From assembly GCA_964020155.1 (NCBI GenBank), contig OZ026554.1:3002827-3066826 (forward strand): 64,000 bases of DNA, in the 5' to 3' direction. Made by a program: the position numbers and the translations under genes. Below the pieces are notes generated by a model that searched no databases, was not told the origin of the DNA, and saw only the letters and a program-made list of their open reading frames with translations. This stretch comes from Chondrilla cf. caribensis (lineage: Eukaryota > Porifera > Demospongiae > Chondrillida > Chondrillidae). This document shows positions 1-11,543 of this stretch, piece by piece. The stretch's first letter is position 1; every line of letters begins with the position of its first letter.

Positions 1-235
1 GGATAAGGTAAAATGGGTGATCCCGATTAGTGTATAATTCCGATCACTGGCGAATAATCACCACATTGGAAGCAAGTGGCTGGCTTTACTGCCAAGTGTG
101 TTGTAGCTATGAGTTACCATTACCAGTAGAACACTGTGGTTGTCTTCAAAGGCTTGGCATATATTCTAAAAAGGCCCATCTATTTGCAAATTGCCGGAAT
201 ATACTAAGATTGGAATACCAAATTTTATAACAATG
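1..235. repeat. Possible dispersed repeat, related to 39330-39540
   Basis: This stretch shares recognisable blocks with 39330-39540: an AAGTGGCTG block followed by ACTG, a GTTACCA block followed by GAACACTGT, and an ATTGCCGG/ATTACCGG block. The order of the blocks is the same in both places. Similarity is patchy and was judged by eye. The 66-codon open frame inside it has no recognised motif and is probably incidental. Confidence 0.35.
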
Positions 236-378
236 CCAATTCGTATTCATATTATTATTAGAGCAACATACGTATTTCATTTTACTTAGGTATATAGCAT
301 TTGCATGGTCATTACATTATCAAAGTACAAACAAAGTTTTACAGTTTAATTGAGTAGAAAGTGTGTTTATTATTTTAG

Positions 379-742
379 GGGATGGCAAAACTATCTTGCA
401 TGGGCTTCACAGAGCACAGTTGTAGTGTTGGAGCCACAGTCAGTACAAGTATTGCAAACACTTACCCATGGAGCATCTGTGGTGAAGAAAGTATGTTTCT
501 ATAGGTTCCTAATAACCTATATACATATTTCAACAATTTACTGCTTTTGCATTTTATCCTACAGATTTGCTGGTCTCGTGATGCTTTTCATCATACGCTG
601 GCTTCGCCATACCTCCTTCGTTTTAGCTGCAGTCGACGACAATAGTGTTTGTGTAGTCTGGGACGTTTCCCAGGCTTGCATATTGGCACAATTCTCACTT
701 GGAATTAAATCAGTGCACGATATCCAGTGGCTATCAACCAAT
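379..742 (+). pseudogene. WDR11: WDR11 fragment: two N-terminal exons with a frame break
   Basis: Two blocks with proper splice borders encode the start of a WDR11-like beta-propeller protein. WDR11 is a WD-repeat protein of the trans-Golgi/endosomal system. Exon A (379-490, acceptor TTTTAG, donor GTATGT) encodes GWQNYLAWASQSTVVVLEPQ, matching the human GWQG(L/I)AY...VVVID region. Exon B (565-742, acceptor CTACAG, donor GTCAGT) begins ICWSRDAFHHTLASPYLLR and then reads AAVDDNSVCVVWDVSQAC and VHDIQWL. These match the conserved HH..GSPY.LR, IVWDV and DVQWL blocks. Exon B needs a frame change at the TTTT run at 621-624, which is one T too many. No later WDR11 exons were found downstream, and the 5' end lies at or before the window edge. 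A sequencing error could explain the one indel, but the missing remainder favours a truncated or decayed copy. Confidence 0.7.
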
Positions 743-2170
743 GTCAGTTTGCAGTCACTGCTACATGTATTGTGTTTATTCTTTCAATCATCTCGATATA
801 TGACTATGGGTGTGGTGATGCCAGTCTTTCAACCCCTGTTGCTACCATTCACATCACTGAACTGGTTGGGCTTGCCTCACTTTCACACAGGCTACAAAGT
901 ACCACATGGTGTAAATCTGTTTTGTGCACATTTAGAGAACCTTTTAATTTCGTCTGATATTGTTACGTCTATGTTGAGATCTCCCCAGAATTGTAGACAG
1001 TACTGAGTGAACCTCTGTAATCTCCTCACATGTTGGGATCTTCCATCATTGTAGACTGTTCAACTCATCCAGACGCTACAACCGATGACACTGTAAAGAG
1101 GTTACTGCTAATTCACATGAACTTCAATGACAACACACTCATTCTCTAGTTAGGTGAGTGGTTGCAGGTGTGGACTGTATCAACTAGTGGGTGTGGTTTG
1201 TATTTAATGATGAGTGTGGTTTGTATCAATTGATGGGTGTGGTCTGTATCAATTATTGGTGGGTGTGGTCCAGTCCTGTCCTTAATTTGAAGGACACTTC
1301 TACGCTGTCAATAGGTCAAACAGGACTTGGTGTGAGGTTTGCCCTGACGTACGTGGTTGAACCAAAATGGAAAGTTTCAAATAGCTATGAAAGAAATGTT
1401 CATACATCACTCTTGGCTGTAGCTTTTATGAGGAATTATAGAAATTAGTTTAAACACCCTAAATAAATGACGATCCGTAACACATCACATGGCAAGATTC
1501 TCCATTGTTCTTACATCATCCCATTATAACATTCATATCAAAATCAATCAATCACAATCTATACTAGTAGGAGTCAAAGGTTATTAATGTCACATTGTTA
1601 CAAATCTGAATTAGTTCATAATCTTAATGACTCCAGCACCCTGTGCAGTCTAATCATCGAAGGGGAGATCACCAACATTACTGTCAGTGTCATCACATGT
1701 ATGTAGAAGGAGCAAAGTGATGTCAATGTTTACCTGGACGAATGGCAGATTTACCACTGATAATCTTTGGTTCCCTTCTGATGCAGAATTTGGCAATAAT
1801 AGCCAACGCTCCTGACACCAACCACTTTCCAATAGCTGGGAAACAGGAAGAGGGGTGCCGAAGGTGTCCAACGGGAACAGGATCGAAGCTCTGTTGGGAT
1901 GGTGGACCTTGAACTCTGGAAAAAGACAAATGGCAGTGAAAGGAGAACACTTTGATGGTATATTATAACCACTTCGTGACCCTTTGTGTTCAGTGTAGTG
2001 TGTGTTATTATAATATTATGATCAGTGTGTCTTCTGTACAACATCCAACACAATACCACAACACCATTGCCGAGGCAGGGCATGGATCATGAGGAGACCC
2101 TAATTGGTTTCGAGTGGACAGGGAATCTGTGCAAATCACTAGCAAAGACTATGAAGTCCTTTTCACCTTT
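743..2170. other. Intergenic, no supported gene
   Basis: No conserved coding exon is recognised. On the minus strand, 1735-1915 is open in more than one frame and has a CCAG|GTAAAC-like donor at its low end, so it could be an exon. Its translation (with IGKWLVSGALAIIAKF, a possible membrane segment) matches nothing I know. Confidence 0.5.
1168..1270. repeat. Short ~23-bp tandem repeat
   Basis: About four imperfect copies of a unit of roughly 23 bp, each starting GTGTGGTTTGTATCAA. The unit is read directly from the sequence, and the copies differ by a few bases each. Confidence 0.7.
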
Positions 2171-2232
2171 GAAGAAGACACACACACACGCACACGCACG
2201 CACGCACGCACACACACACACACACACACACA
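2171..2232. repeat. (CA)n / (CACG)n microsatellite
   Basis: Alternating CA with some CGCA units. It abuts the 3' side of the minus-strand LINE fragment that follows. Confidence 0.9.
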
Positions 2233-3599
2233 CTTACTTCAGCTAGACATTTGCCGGTAAAATTTCTGATTTTGTTATGGCGTAGAGTTGGAAAAGCCCC
2301 CTTGGGGCAATTGAGAGCATGATCTATAGAGAAAGCTTCTCCACAGTCACACTTGGTTGGTAACCGGTCTGGTATCCAACCATAGTGAAGACATAGTGCG
2401 TCACGAAAAGTACCTTTATGAAGTGCGAAACCATGGGAATCCAGAGGTAGAGATGTAAGCCAGTTCGATGAACCTTTCTCATTGGCGAGTTCCATTGCTC
2501 TGCTGAGTGACTGTGGAAGATTCAAAATCTGTGCTTCTGCTTTCTGCTGTTCCCTTTTATTTTTCTTTGCTTCAGATTTTTTTTCTTCTGTTGGAATTCT
2601 ATTTCCTCTGAATAATGAAACTTCTGTTCCAGAATTAGCTCGACTAGAGGGGCTGTGACGTCAATTCATGTGTCATAATGTTGATTTGAGATTTTGGTGG
2701 GATTTGGAATCCCCAATCCACCGAGTCTACACGGGAGGGCTAGGAGGTCATGTTCTGCGTCGGTGATGGCTTTTCTTCCAGTTATGGTGGGGATGAAGCT
2801 GTTTCGAATAATCTCCTCCAGAGGGGTGAAAAGCTTGGATATCCCTGGTATGGTTCTCATTGCATATAGCCACTTTCCGATCAGCCCATGTGTTGGAGCA
2901 GCATATGCTGCCTGAGGCCCTGTCCTTGCTATTTTTGTCAGTGTTTGCATCTCCACTATCCAATTTGCAATCTTGCTTTTCACGAATTCCTTAACGAAGG
3001 TATCGCTCCCCAAAGCTGACCCAAGATGCTGTCGGCCTGTGCTAGAGATATTGATGCCACTTTTTGCAAAAATTTCTTTTGCAGTCTCCAAATACTCTTC
3101 CATGACCAGAAGCCACGTTTTGGAGGGGTTAGGATGATAGCCAAAGGCAGGCCCTAGACTTTTCAATTTCGACCACCATTCACTCAGATGATTGATCTCT
3201 CCTCCCGCTGCAGCATCGTCAGCAAACCATAGTTGCTTGCACAAGTTGTTAAGTTTTTTTTATTAGAGGTAGAATGGTTATTCCATACATGGACATTGCA
3301 AGAGGGTCCCCCTGTGTTGTCCCCTCCTTTGATAGAATTGTTTCATCTTCTATGAACATTTCTGCATTGTCTCTATACATGTTTGTGATTATTACAGCAA
3401 GTGAAGGGCACAGGGAATGGATGTTAATAAGCGGGGCCTTTCGACTGAGTGAATTAAAAGCGTTGTTTGCATCTACGAACAGAATGGCTTCATTATCTTT
3501 TTCAAGTAATAGTCTCCTCATAACGTGTACACCTGCCTCACACCCGGAAATTTGACCGACACATAATTGGGTACTAACACAATCCTGGTTAGTACACAC
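2233..3599 (-). mobile_element. LINE fragment (FADDAAA RT family), palm to C-terminal zinc region
   Basis: Reading from 3599 down, a reverse transcriptase is recognisable. It shows a palm block (FVDANNAFNSLSRK), GTTQGDPLAMSMYG, the catalytic QLWFADDAAAGG at about 3230, a thumb region with AAYAAPTHGLIGKWLYAMRT and LLALPCRLGGLGIPNP, and then the C-terminal zinc-knuckle block CDCGEAFSIDHALNCPKG (C-x-C..H..C) near 2340. Small frame interruptions lie near 3246 and between 2530 and 2665, so the copy is dead. The 5' (high-coordinate) side ends in the minisatellite and the 3' side ends at a CA tract. The same family recurs at 5510-6620, 28570-29424 and 57037-59950. The C-x-C...H-x3-C block resembles the zinc motif that precedes restriction-like endonucleases in LINEs such as NeSL and R2; that comparison is from memory. 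Confidence 0.85.
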
Positions 3600-5312
3600 T
3601 CCTGGTTAGTACGCACTCCTGGTTAGCACACACTCCTGGTTAGCACACACTCCTTGTTAGTACGCACTCCTGGTTAGCACACACTCCTGGTTAGTACACA
3701 CTCCTTGTTAGCACACACTCCTGGTTAGCACACACTCCTGGTTAGCACACACTCCTTGTTAGTACGCACTCCTGGTTAGCACACACTCCTGGTTAGTACA
3801 CACTCCTTGTTAGCACACTTTCCTGGTTAGTACACACTCCGGATTTGTACACACTCCGGGTTAGTACACACTCGTGGTTAGTACGCACTCCTGGTTAGTA
3901 CACGCTCCTGGTTAGCACACATTCCTGGTTAGTACACACTCCTGCTTGGCACACTCCTGGCTAGTACACACTCGTGGTTATATAGAACACAATCCTGGTT
4001 AGTACACGCTCCTGGTTAGTACACGCTCCGGGTTAGTACACACTCCTGGTTGATACACATTCCTGCATGGTTAGTACACACTCCTGGTTAGCACACACTC
4101 CTGGTTAGTACGCACTCCTGGTTAGCACACACTCCTGGTTAGCACACACTCCTGGTTAGCACACACTCCTTGTTAGTACGCACTCCTGGTTAGCACACAC
4201 TCCTGGTTAGAACACAATCCTGGTTAGTACACACTCCTGGTTAGTACGCACTCCTGGTTAGCACACACTCCTGGTTAGCACACACTCCTTGTTAGTACGC
4301 ACTCCTGGTTAGCACACACTCCTGGTTAGTACACACTCCTTGTTAGCACACACTCCTGGTTAGCACACACTCCTGGTTAGCACACACTCCTTGTTAGTAC
4401 GCACTCCTGGTTAGCACACACTCCTGGTTAGTGCACACTCCTTGTTAGCACACATTCCTGGTTAGTACACACTCCTGGTTAGCACACACTCCTTGTTAGT
4501 ACGCACTCCTGGTTAGCACACACTCCTGGTTAGTACACACTCCTTGTTAGTACACATTCCTGGTTAGTACACACTCCGGATTTGTACACACTCCGGGTTA
4601 GTACACACTCGTGGTTAGTATGCACTCCTGGTTAGTACACGCTCCTGGTTAGCACACATTCCTGGTTAGTACACACTCCTGCTTGGCACACTCCTGGCTA
4701 GTACACACTCGTGGTTATATAGAACACAATCCTGGTTAGTACACGCTCCTGGTTAGTACACACTCCTTGTTAGTACGCACTCCTGGTTAGCACATACTCC
4801 TGGTTAGTACACACTCCTTGTTAGCACACATTCCTGGTTAGTACACACTCCGGATTAGTACACACTCATGGTTAGTACACGCTCCGGGTTAGTACACACT
4901 CCTGGTTAGAACACAATCCTGGTTAGCACACTCCTGGTTGATACACATTCCTGCATGGTTAGTACACACTCCTGGTTAGCACACACTCCTGGTTAGTACG
5001 CACTCCTGGTTAGCACACACTTCTGGTTAGTACACACTCCTGGTTAGCACACACTCCTGGTTAGTACACACTCCTTGTTTGCACACACTCCTGATTAGTA
5101 CACACTCCTGGTTAGCACACACTTCTGGTTAGTACACACTCCTAGTTAGTGCACATTCCTGGTTAGTACATACTCCTGGTTAGTCCACACTCCTGGCTAG
5201 TACACACTCCTGGTTAGCATACACTCCTGGCTAGTGCACACTCTTGTTTAGCACACACTCCTGGTTAGTACACACTCCTGGTTAGTATGTACTCCCGGTT
5301 AGCACGTGTATG
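3580..5312. repeat. 17-bp minisatellite (CTCCTGGTTAGYACACA), ~100 copies
   Basis: Tandem array of a unit close to CTCCTGGTTAGCACACA (17 bp), about 1.73 kb long and so about 100 units. Common variants are GTACACA, GTACGCA, CTCCTTGTTAG and CTCCGGGTTAG. A higher-order structure is visible: a distinctive run of variant units (GGATTTGTACACACTCC at 3841, later TATAGAACACAATCC at 3981) recurs at 4578 and 4718, both exactly 737 bp later. The array lies between two opposed LINE fragments. Confidence 0.97.
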
Positions 5313-5327
5313 TGTGTGCATGTGTAT

Positions 5328-5335
5328 CTGGCTGT

Positions 5336-5367
<32 letters not shown>

Positions 5368-5374
5368 TTGTGAC

Positions 5375-5425
<51 letters not shown>
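5328..5425. repeat. (GT)n microsatellite
   Basis: Long GT tract interrupted once by TTTGTGACACT. It borders the plus-strand LINE fragment. Open frames through it (poly Val/Cys or Thr/His) are artefacts of the dinucleotide repeat. Confidence 0.95.
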
Positions 5426-5427
<2 letters not shown>

Positions 5428-5509
5428 TATACTTTGTGTACTGTATGTACTGTATGTACTGTGAATGAGTTGCAGTTCAACTTTCTGATTGGAATACTAA
5501 CCCTTCGTG

Positions 5510-6620
5510 CACCTGATATCAACATGGCCAAGGTGTGTGTGTTTGTGGCTGCCATGACAATGCCAGCCTTGGTGCTTCAAAAGCCCCATTCTAAGTCCAA
5601 GGTGAAGGATCATGTGAAATGCCTGGAAAGACAACTGGAAGACTGGAAAGCTGGCAATATGTCAGCCCTCCTGCTTGAAGGTAGGACCATACAACAGAGA
5701 ATTAAAAGATGTAATAAATACGATCATGACGATGCTTTTACAGAAGGTTTTCAAAGTTTATGAAACAAGGAAAGATTAGATCTGCACTTAGATTATTATC
5801 AAAAAATGAAGGTTCTCTATTGGATACGAAAAAGAGAGTAAGCAATGAATCAAGTCACTCAACCGACTTATGTAACAGCATGGCATTGATGGCTAGGAAG
5901 ATATGTACAACATTTGTCGACCCAGAAGGAATAGCCAGTTTCATAGCTTTTAGATTCATTGTCATTGACAAGTGGCCTGGTGTGCGACCAATAGCAATCG
6001 GAGAAACTTCATGATGTATCATCAGCAAAGCAATTGTAGCTGTCATTAAAGATGATGTGAGAAAGGTAGCTGGATATGCCCAATTATGTGCCGGACAAGA
6101 AGCAGGCTGCGAAGCTGCAGTGCATGCCATGAAGACCATTTTTGAAAATGACACAACTGAAGCTGCCATCTTGGTGGATGCAACCAATGCCTTTAACTTA
6201 CTTAATAGGCATACTGCTCTAATCAACATTCATTCACTCTCTTTGCCCCTCTATTGCAATCACTTTAACCAACATCTATAGAGAGGATGGCTACCTATTC
6301 ATTGAAGATCGAATCTTGTTATCAAGAGAGGGAACCATGCAAGGAGATCCACTGGCCATGAGTATGTTTGCCCTAGGAGTGATGCCACTGATCAAGAGAA
6401 TGGGAAATGTAAACCAAGTTTGGTTTGCAGATGATGCCGCAGCCTGTGGGGATATCTGCCAGCTAAAGGAGTGGTGGGACAAGCTGAAAGAGCTCGGACC
6501 AGCCTACAGTTACTACCCTAATTTCACTAAGACTTGAATAATAGTCAAAGATGATTACTTACGAAAAGCCATCGTTGAGGATTTTTTTGGCAAAAGCATG
6601 GAGATTTCAATGGCACTCTT
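5510..6620 (+). mobile_element. LINE fragment (FADDAAA RT family), N-terminal part to RT palm
   Basis: Plus-strand copy of the same LINE family as 2233-3599. It starts at a block (MPALVLQKPHSKS) equivalent to ALLLQKPHKKS at 57515 in the longer copy. RT blocks follow: RPIAIGE, LCAGQEAGCEAAVHAMK, ILVDATNAFNLLNRHTAL, GTMQGDPLAMSMFALG, the catalytic QVWFADDAAACGD near 6425, and LGPAYSYYPN. Frame changes at about 5755, 6014 and 6280 show it is dead. It is truncated after the palm/thumb boundary. Because it overlaps the 2233-3599 copy in the RT region, the two are separate insertions and not one rearranged element. Confidence 0.85.
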
Positions 6621-6689
6621 TCCTCTGCTGATTCTGATTCACCTGATTGTCAGCCCTCTTCTCCTTCCTGGAAAGTTTGCTGTGCTTGC

Positions 6690-7440
6690 GGATTAGATGG
6701 TGGAATTCACAGGTGTTGAATATGGAGCATGTGTAAGTGATAAATGTGATTGATTAGTAGGGTGTGTGTGGGCATGGGATGGACGTATGCCATGTGCATG
6801 GGTGGATTGTACAAAATTCATATGGCATGGTGTATGCTCGTGGGGGGGGGGGGGGGGGGGTGAGGTTACAATTCTTGGTGGTATGTTACAAGGATGAATG
6901 AGATACAAAACAGGATGCTATATCAGGGTGGCGGGGTACAGAACAAGAGTGAGACACAAAACTAGATGATGGAGATGGAGATGTAGAACTGGATGATGGG
7001 TGGAGACCGGATTGGGATTGTGGTGGAGTTGTGGGTGGTACAAAACTGTTGGATAAGAATGTGTTGTGTGACATGGGAGTGTGGGTAGGATGATGAAGGC
7101 TGGGTGTTGTGATGGATGACTGCTGGCACTTCTATAGACAGGGCAGGTAGATGACCACTCGGTGGATTGACTGTAGGGTTCTGGTCCTTGAATAGTTGAA
7201 CAGGGGTTACCTTGCAGGTGGCATTGACTCTCAAGTGGGTCTCCAGACATTCAAACTTACCACCACACCTCAGGCACACTTTCTTCTTCAGAGGTTTGGG
7301 ATTCTTCTTAGCAATAGTTGTTTGGGATAAGAGATGTTCATAATCCCTTCCATTTCTCCCTGGGCAGCTTTTATAGTGATTCCCGACTTTTTGTATCTTT
7401 TTTAACAGAAAGGGCAGCTTCTTAGAGTTCCTTGATCCAT
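6690..7440 (-). mobile_element. 5' (N-terminal) fragment of a LINE: CCHC-like zinc block and low-complexity linker
   Basis: Reading from about 7310 down, the frame encodes a Lys-rich stretch, then CLRCGGKFECLETHLRVNAT with a following C (a C-x2-C...H...C zinc-binding pattern). A Pro/His/Ser/Thr-rich linker continues to about 6960. The linker style matches the N-terminal side of the RT-bearing LINE at 7900-10680, so this looks like the 5' end of another copy of that family. No RT remains. A run of about 20 G lies at 6841-6860. Confidence 0.5.
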
Positions 7441-7900
7441 GGTTGGGTATGAAATTGAAAAAGCCCTCACAACACGCAAAGTAGCAAAGGGATATCCTCC
7501 AAAATCAACCAGAATGATAAGTAAACTGAGTACTATCAAAAATACTAGCAAAAAGTCTAAAAAGGGTACTTAGCAAAGTAGATTAGGCAGACACTCTTCA
7601 CTGTACTTCTGGTTCAAGTTACCACTAATTAACACCTCTCTCTCTTTTTTTTTCACTGCACATGAACCATAATTGTTCCAAAGAATACAAGGTACATGTG
7701 AGGTTTTAGGTGACCCAGACCCAGCTAAAACATGTTCTACAAAAACACATACACAGTTTATAATCTGGCCTAAGTAAAAAGAAATTAATAATAATAATAT
7801 GAAAATGGGAAAAGAAACTAATAACATAGACAATAATTACAATAATTATTCAGTAACATCATGCAGTAATAGTAGTACTTAAAAACGTTAATAGGATTCT
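7441..7900. other. Intergenic, no supported gene
   Basis: AT-rich sequence with no recognisable coding motif, lying between two LINE pieces. Confidence 0.5.
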
Positions 7901-10680
7901 GTGCCTTCCGACTCCCGCCAGTTGCGCTTACACCAGATGACATGGGAGTGGTGTATCACGGTCTTTACCAACTCCTCCTCCAGTCTCTGACAATCTCTTG
8001 ATGGTGGGTGGTCAAGGGCCTTGTAGAGCTCCTGGAGGCTCATGAGGTGGAGAAAGCCCCGAGAGCCAACCTCGATGGTGATGAGGTTGGCAGTAGATGT
8101 TGTAGAGCACTCCGCGAGCAGATCCTGGTACCTGTTCCTCTTCCTCCTTCGATGGTAGTTTCAAAGGGAATGGTCAGCTCAACCAAGTGGATGGAGGACT
8201 GGCTCCAGATGACCATGTCCGGTCAACTGTCTGTGGCAGCAAAGGAAGCAGGGAAGCAGTAAGACTGGCCAAGGAGGTCCACTGTGGCCTGTTGTTGGGG
8301 GCTGGTGTGACTGCACGTGAACTGGTAGAGCAATTCAAGGATGGCATCATGACGCTGGTTGTATCGTCTACTCTGGAGGGCCACAGGACAGTGGTTCAGG
8401 GTGTGTAGTAGGGTCTGGCAATTAGAGTAGAGGGGGCAGTTGGGGGAGGGCAGCTTCTTCCAGAGGTGTAGGTTTGCATTGTGTGGGAGAGTATCCTGGA
8501 CTGCATTGAGGGCAAATTTCATCACCCTCTCTGGCAGCTCCCACAGTGCTTGTGCCCAGATGGAAGATGCCTGATTGTCAAACCGGCGGGGAATGTAACC
8601 TTGTATGGGGAGTTTCCTGCTGTCCTCTAAACACCTGCTGTCATCAGAGGCTGTGACTTCTTGCTTAACCTCTTGATGAGTTGACTACAGGATGCTCCAG
8701 GGTCCTCCCTCATGACCTTTACCACTTCTTGGGGGGGGGGGGTTGAAAGCTGCCCTGGTGGAATTGTCTTCAGCTACAGTCTGCCTGCTGGCAATGAGGT
8801 GCACAGTGGAGTCCTGGGAGCACATCTGGGAGGCAGCCAGACCACACCTGGTCCTTTTGAAGAGCTACTAAGGGATGGCAGGTGGAGACCACCAATGGTC
8901 TTTGGGAGGTACAGTCGATGGGTAGAACACTCCGGGCAAGTCCAGACCAGTGTTTCAGGAATCTTGTTGCTGTTGCTTCAAGGTTCTTAACCACCCAGGT
9001 GATGGAGAGATTGGAGATGACTATGTCCCAGACCAAGCGGGGGCAGATCCCATGGCTGTAGAGGTGCAGCTTCTGTTGTCTGGTCAAAAGGGTGTCATCG
9101 ACTTTCTTCAGCATGCTCTCAAGCTTTGATAGGAGTGTATCTCTGTGATCTGCCTTGGCATCATGGATTGTGATTGGTGCTCCTAGGAACCGGAAAGTTG
9201 AGTTGCCAATGAAGGGGATGGTGTCCCCTTGAAGCCTCAGGGAAGGGTCATACCCCCTGCCAGTTGAGGCTTGGAATGCAAGACTAGCACTTTTGGGAAC
9301 CTTGGCCTTCATCCTAGCCCATTCTAGCCATTGTTCTGTATTTGTCAGCAGAGCTTGGCAGGATGCAGGACCGTCACCAATAAGGCAGGTGTCATCCATG
9401 TACTGGAGATGGTTACAGATGTGGGAAGACTGTGACAGGTGGTAGCCCAGGCTCCTGTGCTCCAAAAGGGTGTCCACCAGTGTGTTCATAACTGTGTTGA
9501 AGATGGACACAGACAGTGGGTCTCCTTGGAAAACCCCAATGCCAAGGTGGAGGGGGCAGTGGTCCACTGTTTGGTTCTCACAATCCCGGTTAGGTCTGTA
9601 TACAGGTTTGTGATGATCTCTATAAAGTCCCTGGGAGCATGATAGTGCTGGAGGGAGAACCGAATCAGGTCATGGTGGACACTTCCGTAAGCGTTGGCAA
9701 GTCCAGCCAGCAGATCGAGATGGACTAGTGTTTTTCCATGCTTCTTCATTCATTGCCAAGAGCTTGAGGTGGTATTCGCTGTAGCCAGGGATCCCATCAG
9801 CAAAAGCCTTCTGGATGGATGTGTTTAGGTACCCATTGCTCAACATGAAATGTTGCCATCTCCTTTTGAGGATGGAGGTGTACACTTTGCCAACACAGGA
9901 GGTGAGGGCAATGGGCCTGAAGTTAGATGGTTGTGAAGGGTCCTTGTCTGCAGCTGACTTGCCCAGGAGATGGAATACCCCAACTTTCCACTGACTGGGT
10001 ACCTGCTTGTTTGCCCAGCACAGGTTATACAGCCTAAGGAGGACGGGTATGAGGGAAGGGCAGTGCTTAAGCACACTGTAGCTGATCTGGTCAACCGGGC
10101 TTGGGGTGGAGGAAGGCCTGCTTTTCTTCAATACTTCCTCTAGCTCCTCATTGGAGATGCTGTCGGTCAGGAGGGGTGTAGATGGTGGCCGGGAGGGTTT
10201 TATCCAGGAGGGTCGTTCAAAGGTGGCATCTTTAGGTTCATATGTCTTTTTGAAGAAGCTTTCAGCTGTCTTTTCATCAAAAGCAGGCTCGATACATGAA
10301 CAGCAGTCATCATTGAAGAGGGTGTTGGAAAACCTCCAGAAGTTTCTGTGGCAGTCTTGCCTTTGCTGACGTATTGTCCTTGTCCGCTCCTTATATCTCT
10401 CTTCTTTGATCAGCTTGTTATGTTGCTTCACTAGCTGGTGGAATTTTATAGCAAGGAGGTGTACCTCCTCTGGACTGTCATTTCTCCTCCTTAGTTGTCT
10501 CAGCTGTCTCTTGGCTGCATTCTTCTCTGCTCGGACTGCCTTAAGGGCTCTTTGGTGACTCTCTCTCTCCACTTTTCTTATGGGTGTGTTGCTTGTGGGG
10601 AGGGTAGTTGGTGTCGTGAATGGGGGGAGCAGGTTGATTTGTGTTGGGGAGGTTGTGGAGGAGGGCATTTTATGTGGTGA
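7900..10680 (-). mobile_element. LINE with RT and restriction-like endonuclease remnant, frame-broken
   Basis: From 10668 down: a Pro/Thr/Ser-rich linker, a basic coiled region (VRAEKNAAKRQLRQLRRRN), then RT fingers (PSNFRPIALTSCVGKVYTSI) to about 9750. A frame shift leads to the LLAGLANAYGSVHHDLI palm block at about 9700, another to GVFQGDPLSVSIFNTVMN and the catalytic QYMDDTCLIGDG near 9390, then a thumb. A further shift leads to the zinc-type CPLY...LHTLNHCP block and RRYNQRHDAILE near 8340. A stop then comes just before PDMVIWSQSSIHLVELTIPF at about 8216-8157. PD-x(12-13)-E is the signature of the restriction-like endonuclease of R2/NeSL-type LINEs, an identification made from general family knowledge. 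At least three frame shifts and a stop make it inactive. Confidence 0.8.
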
Positions 10681-11165
10681 TTGAATGTGGGGATGGTGAC
10701 ACAGTGATGATGAGCAGGTGTGAGGTTATGCATTGTGGAGCAAATTAACAGGTGGTACAAGGAATGTGTTGATTTGTGGTGGATGAGGTGAGCAAAGAGC
10801 TGATGAATGATGGATACTAGAGGGTGAATGTACATGATGAAATGTTGCAATATTTGGGGGTGATGTATGGCATGCACTGGAAGGTGGTACTTAACAATCC
10901 AAGGGTTGGGAGGGATTAACAGGTGGTACAACACTATTGGTTAAATGAGAAGATTAGGGTTGAACAACATTCATGGTTGGGTGAGTTGGTGTGGGTGATA
11001 CAATACTATTGGTGTGGTTGGATGAGGGGGGTGGTACAAAACTATTGGGGTGGTGAGGTGAGGGGGGTGGTACAATACTACTGGTGTGGTTGGATGAGGG
11101 GGGTGGTACAGAACTACTGGGGCGGTGAGGTGAGGGGGGTGGTACAGAACTACTGGGGTGGTGAG
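10681..11165. repeat. G-rich degenerate tandem repeat upstream of the LINE
   Basis: Repeats built from GGTGGTACA, AACTACTGGGG and TGGTGAGGTGAGGGGG. They are loose at 10681-10920 and regular (unit about 36-38 bp, roughly six copies) from 10925 to 11165. They lie at the 5' side of the minus-strand LINE and may have grown from its Pro/His-rich linker or 5' region. The plus strand has several G4-G6 runs. Confidence 0.75.
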
Positions 11166-11309
11166 GTACGTTTATTTTGTGTTTTCACAACTTTAGACTT
11201 ACAAAGAATTTGTTTCTCACTGCGTATTAGCGGCTGTATTTTGTCGGTACATATGGAAAGGTTTCAAGGATTGTCAATATCGATCAGTAGAGAATAATGG
11301 TAAAACCTT
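11166..11309. repeat. Segmental duplication, copy A (left part)
   Basis: Matches 17371-17473 plus 17856-17905 (copy B) along its length, for example GTACATATGGAAAGG followed by TCAAGGATTG. Copy A resumes at 15630, after the gypsy element. At the place where copy B carries a MITE, copy A reads straight through TTTCAAGGATTG. Confidence 0.85.
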
Positions 11310-11314
11310 GCCAT
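11310..11314. repeat. Gypsy target-site duplication, left (GCCAT)
   Basis: GCCAT directly precedes the TGTACG end of the LTR. The same five bases follow the other LTR at 15625-15629. Confidence 0.95.
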
Positions 11315-11543
11315 TGTACGAAGTCCGAACGATTCCGTGTAGAACGCTTACACTTGAACTGAACACTTTTCGAACTCAATAATTACTAGCTCTCATGGAG
11401 CACAATAGCATCAAGGTAACAAAGACCATTGTTACACAAAAATAGTAATAATCAAGATATGACACAACTATAAATAGTACTTACTAAAGATAGACACTAC
11501 AACTACTAATACTACACAGTAGTTTAGTTAAACAGATATCACA
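11315..11543 (-). repeat. Gypsy 3' LTR
   Basis: 229 bp, TGTACGAAG...GATATCACA on the plus strand. On the element's own strand this is the 3' LTR. The gag-pol stop codon (11528-11530) lies 14 bases inside it. Confidence 0.96.

Noticed and set aside
3580..5312. Short regular repeats that could suggest a CRISPR array
   Set aside because: The units are head-to-tail with no unique spacers, the region is eukaryotic, and variants follow a minisatellite pattern.
3580..5312. Interstitial telomere array
   Set aside because: GGTTAG occurs once per 17-bp unit rather than as tandem TTAGGG, so this is a minisatellite with a telomere-like core, not telomeric DNA.
2233..6620. The two LINE fragments around the minisatellite as halves of one twin-primed element
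   Set aside because: Both include the RT catalytic block (QLWFADDAAA and QVWFADDAAA), so they overlap in content and must be separate copies.
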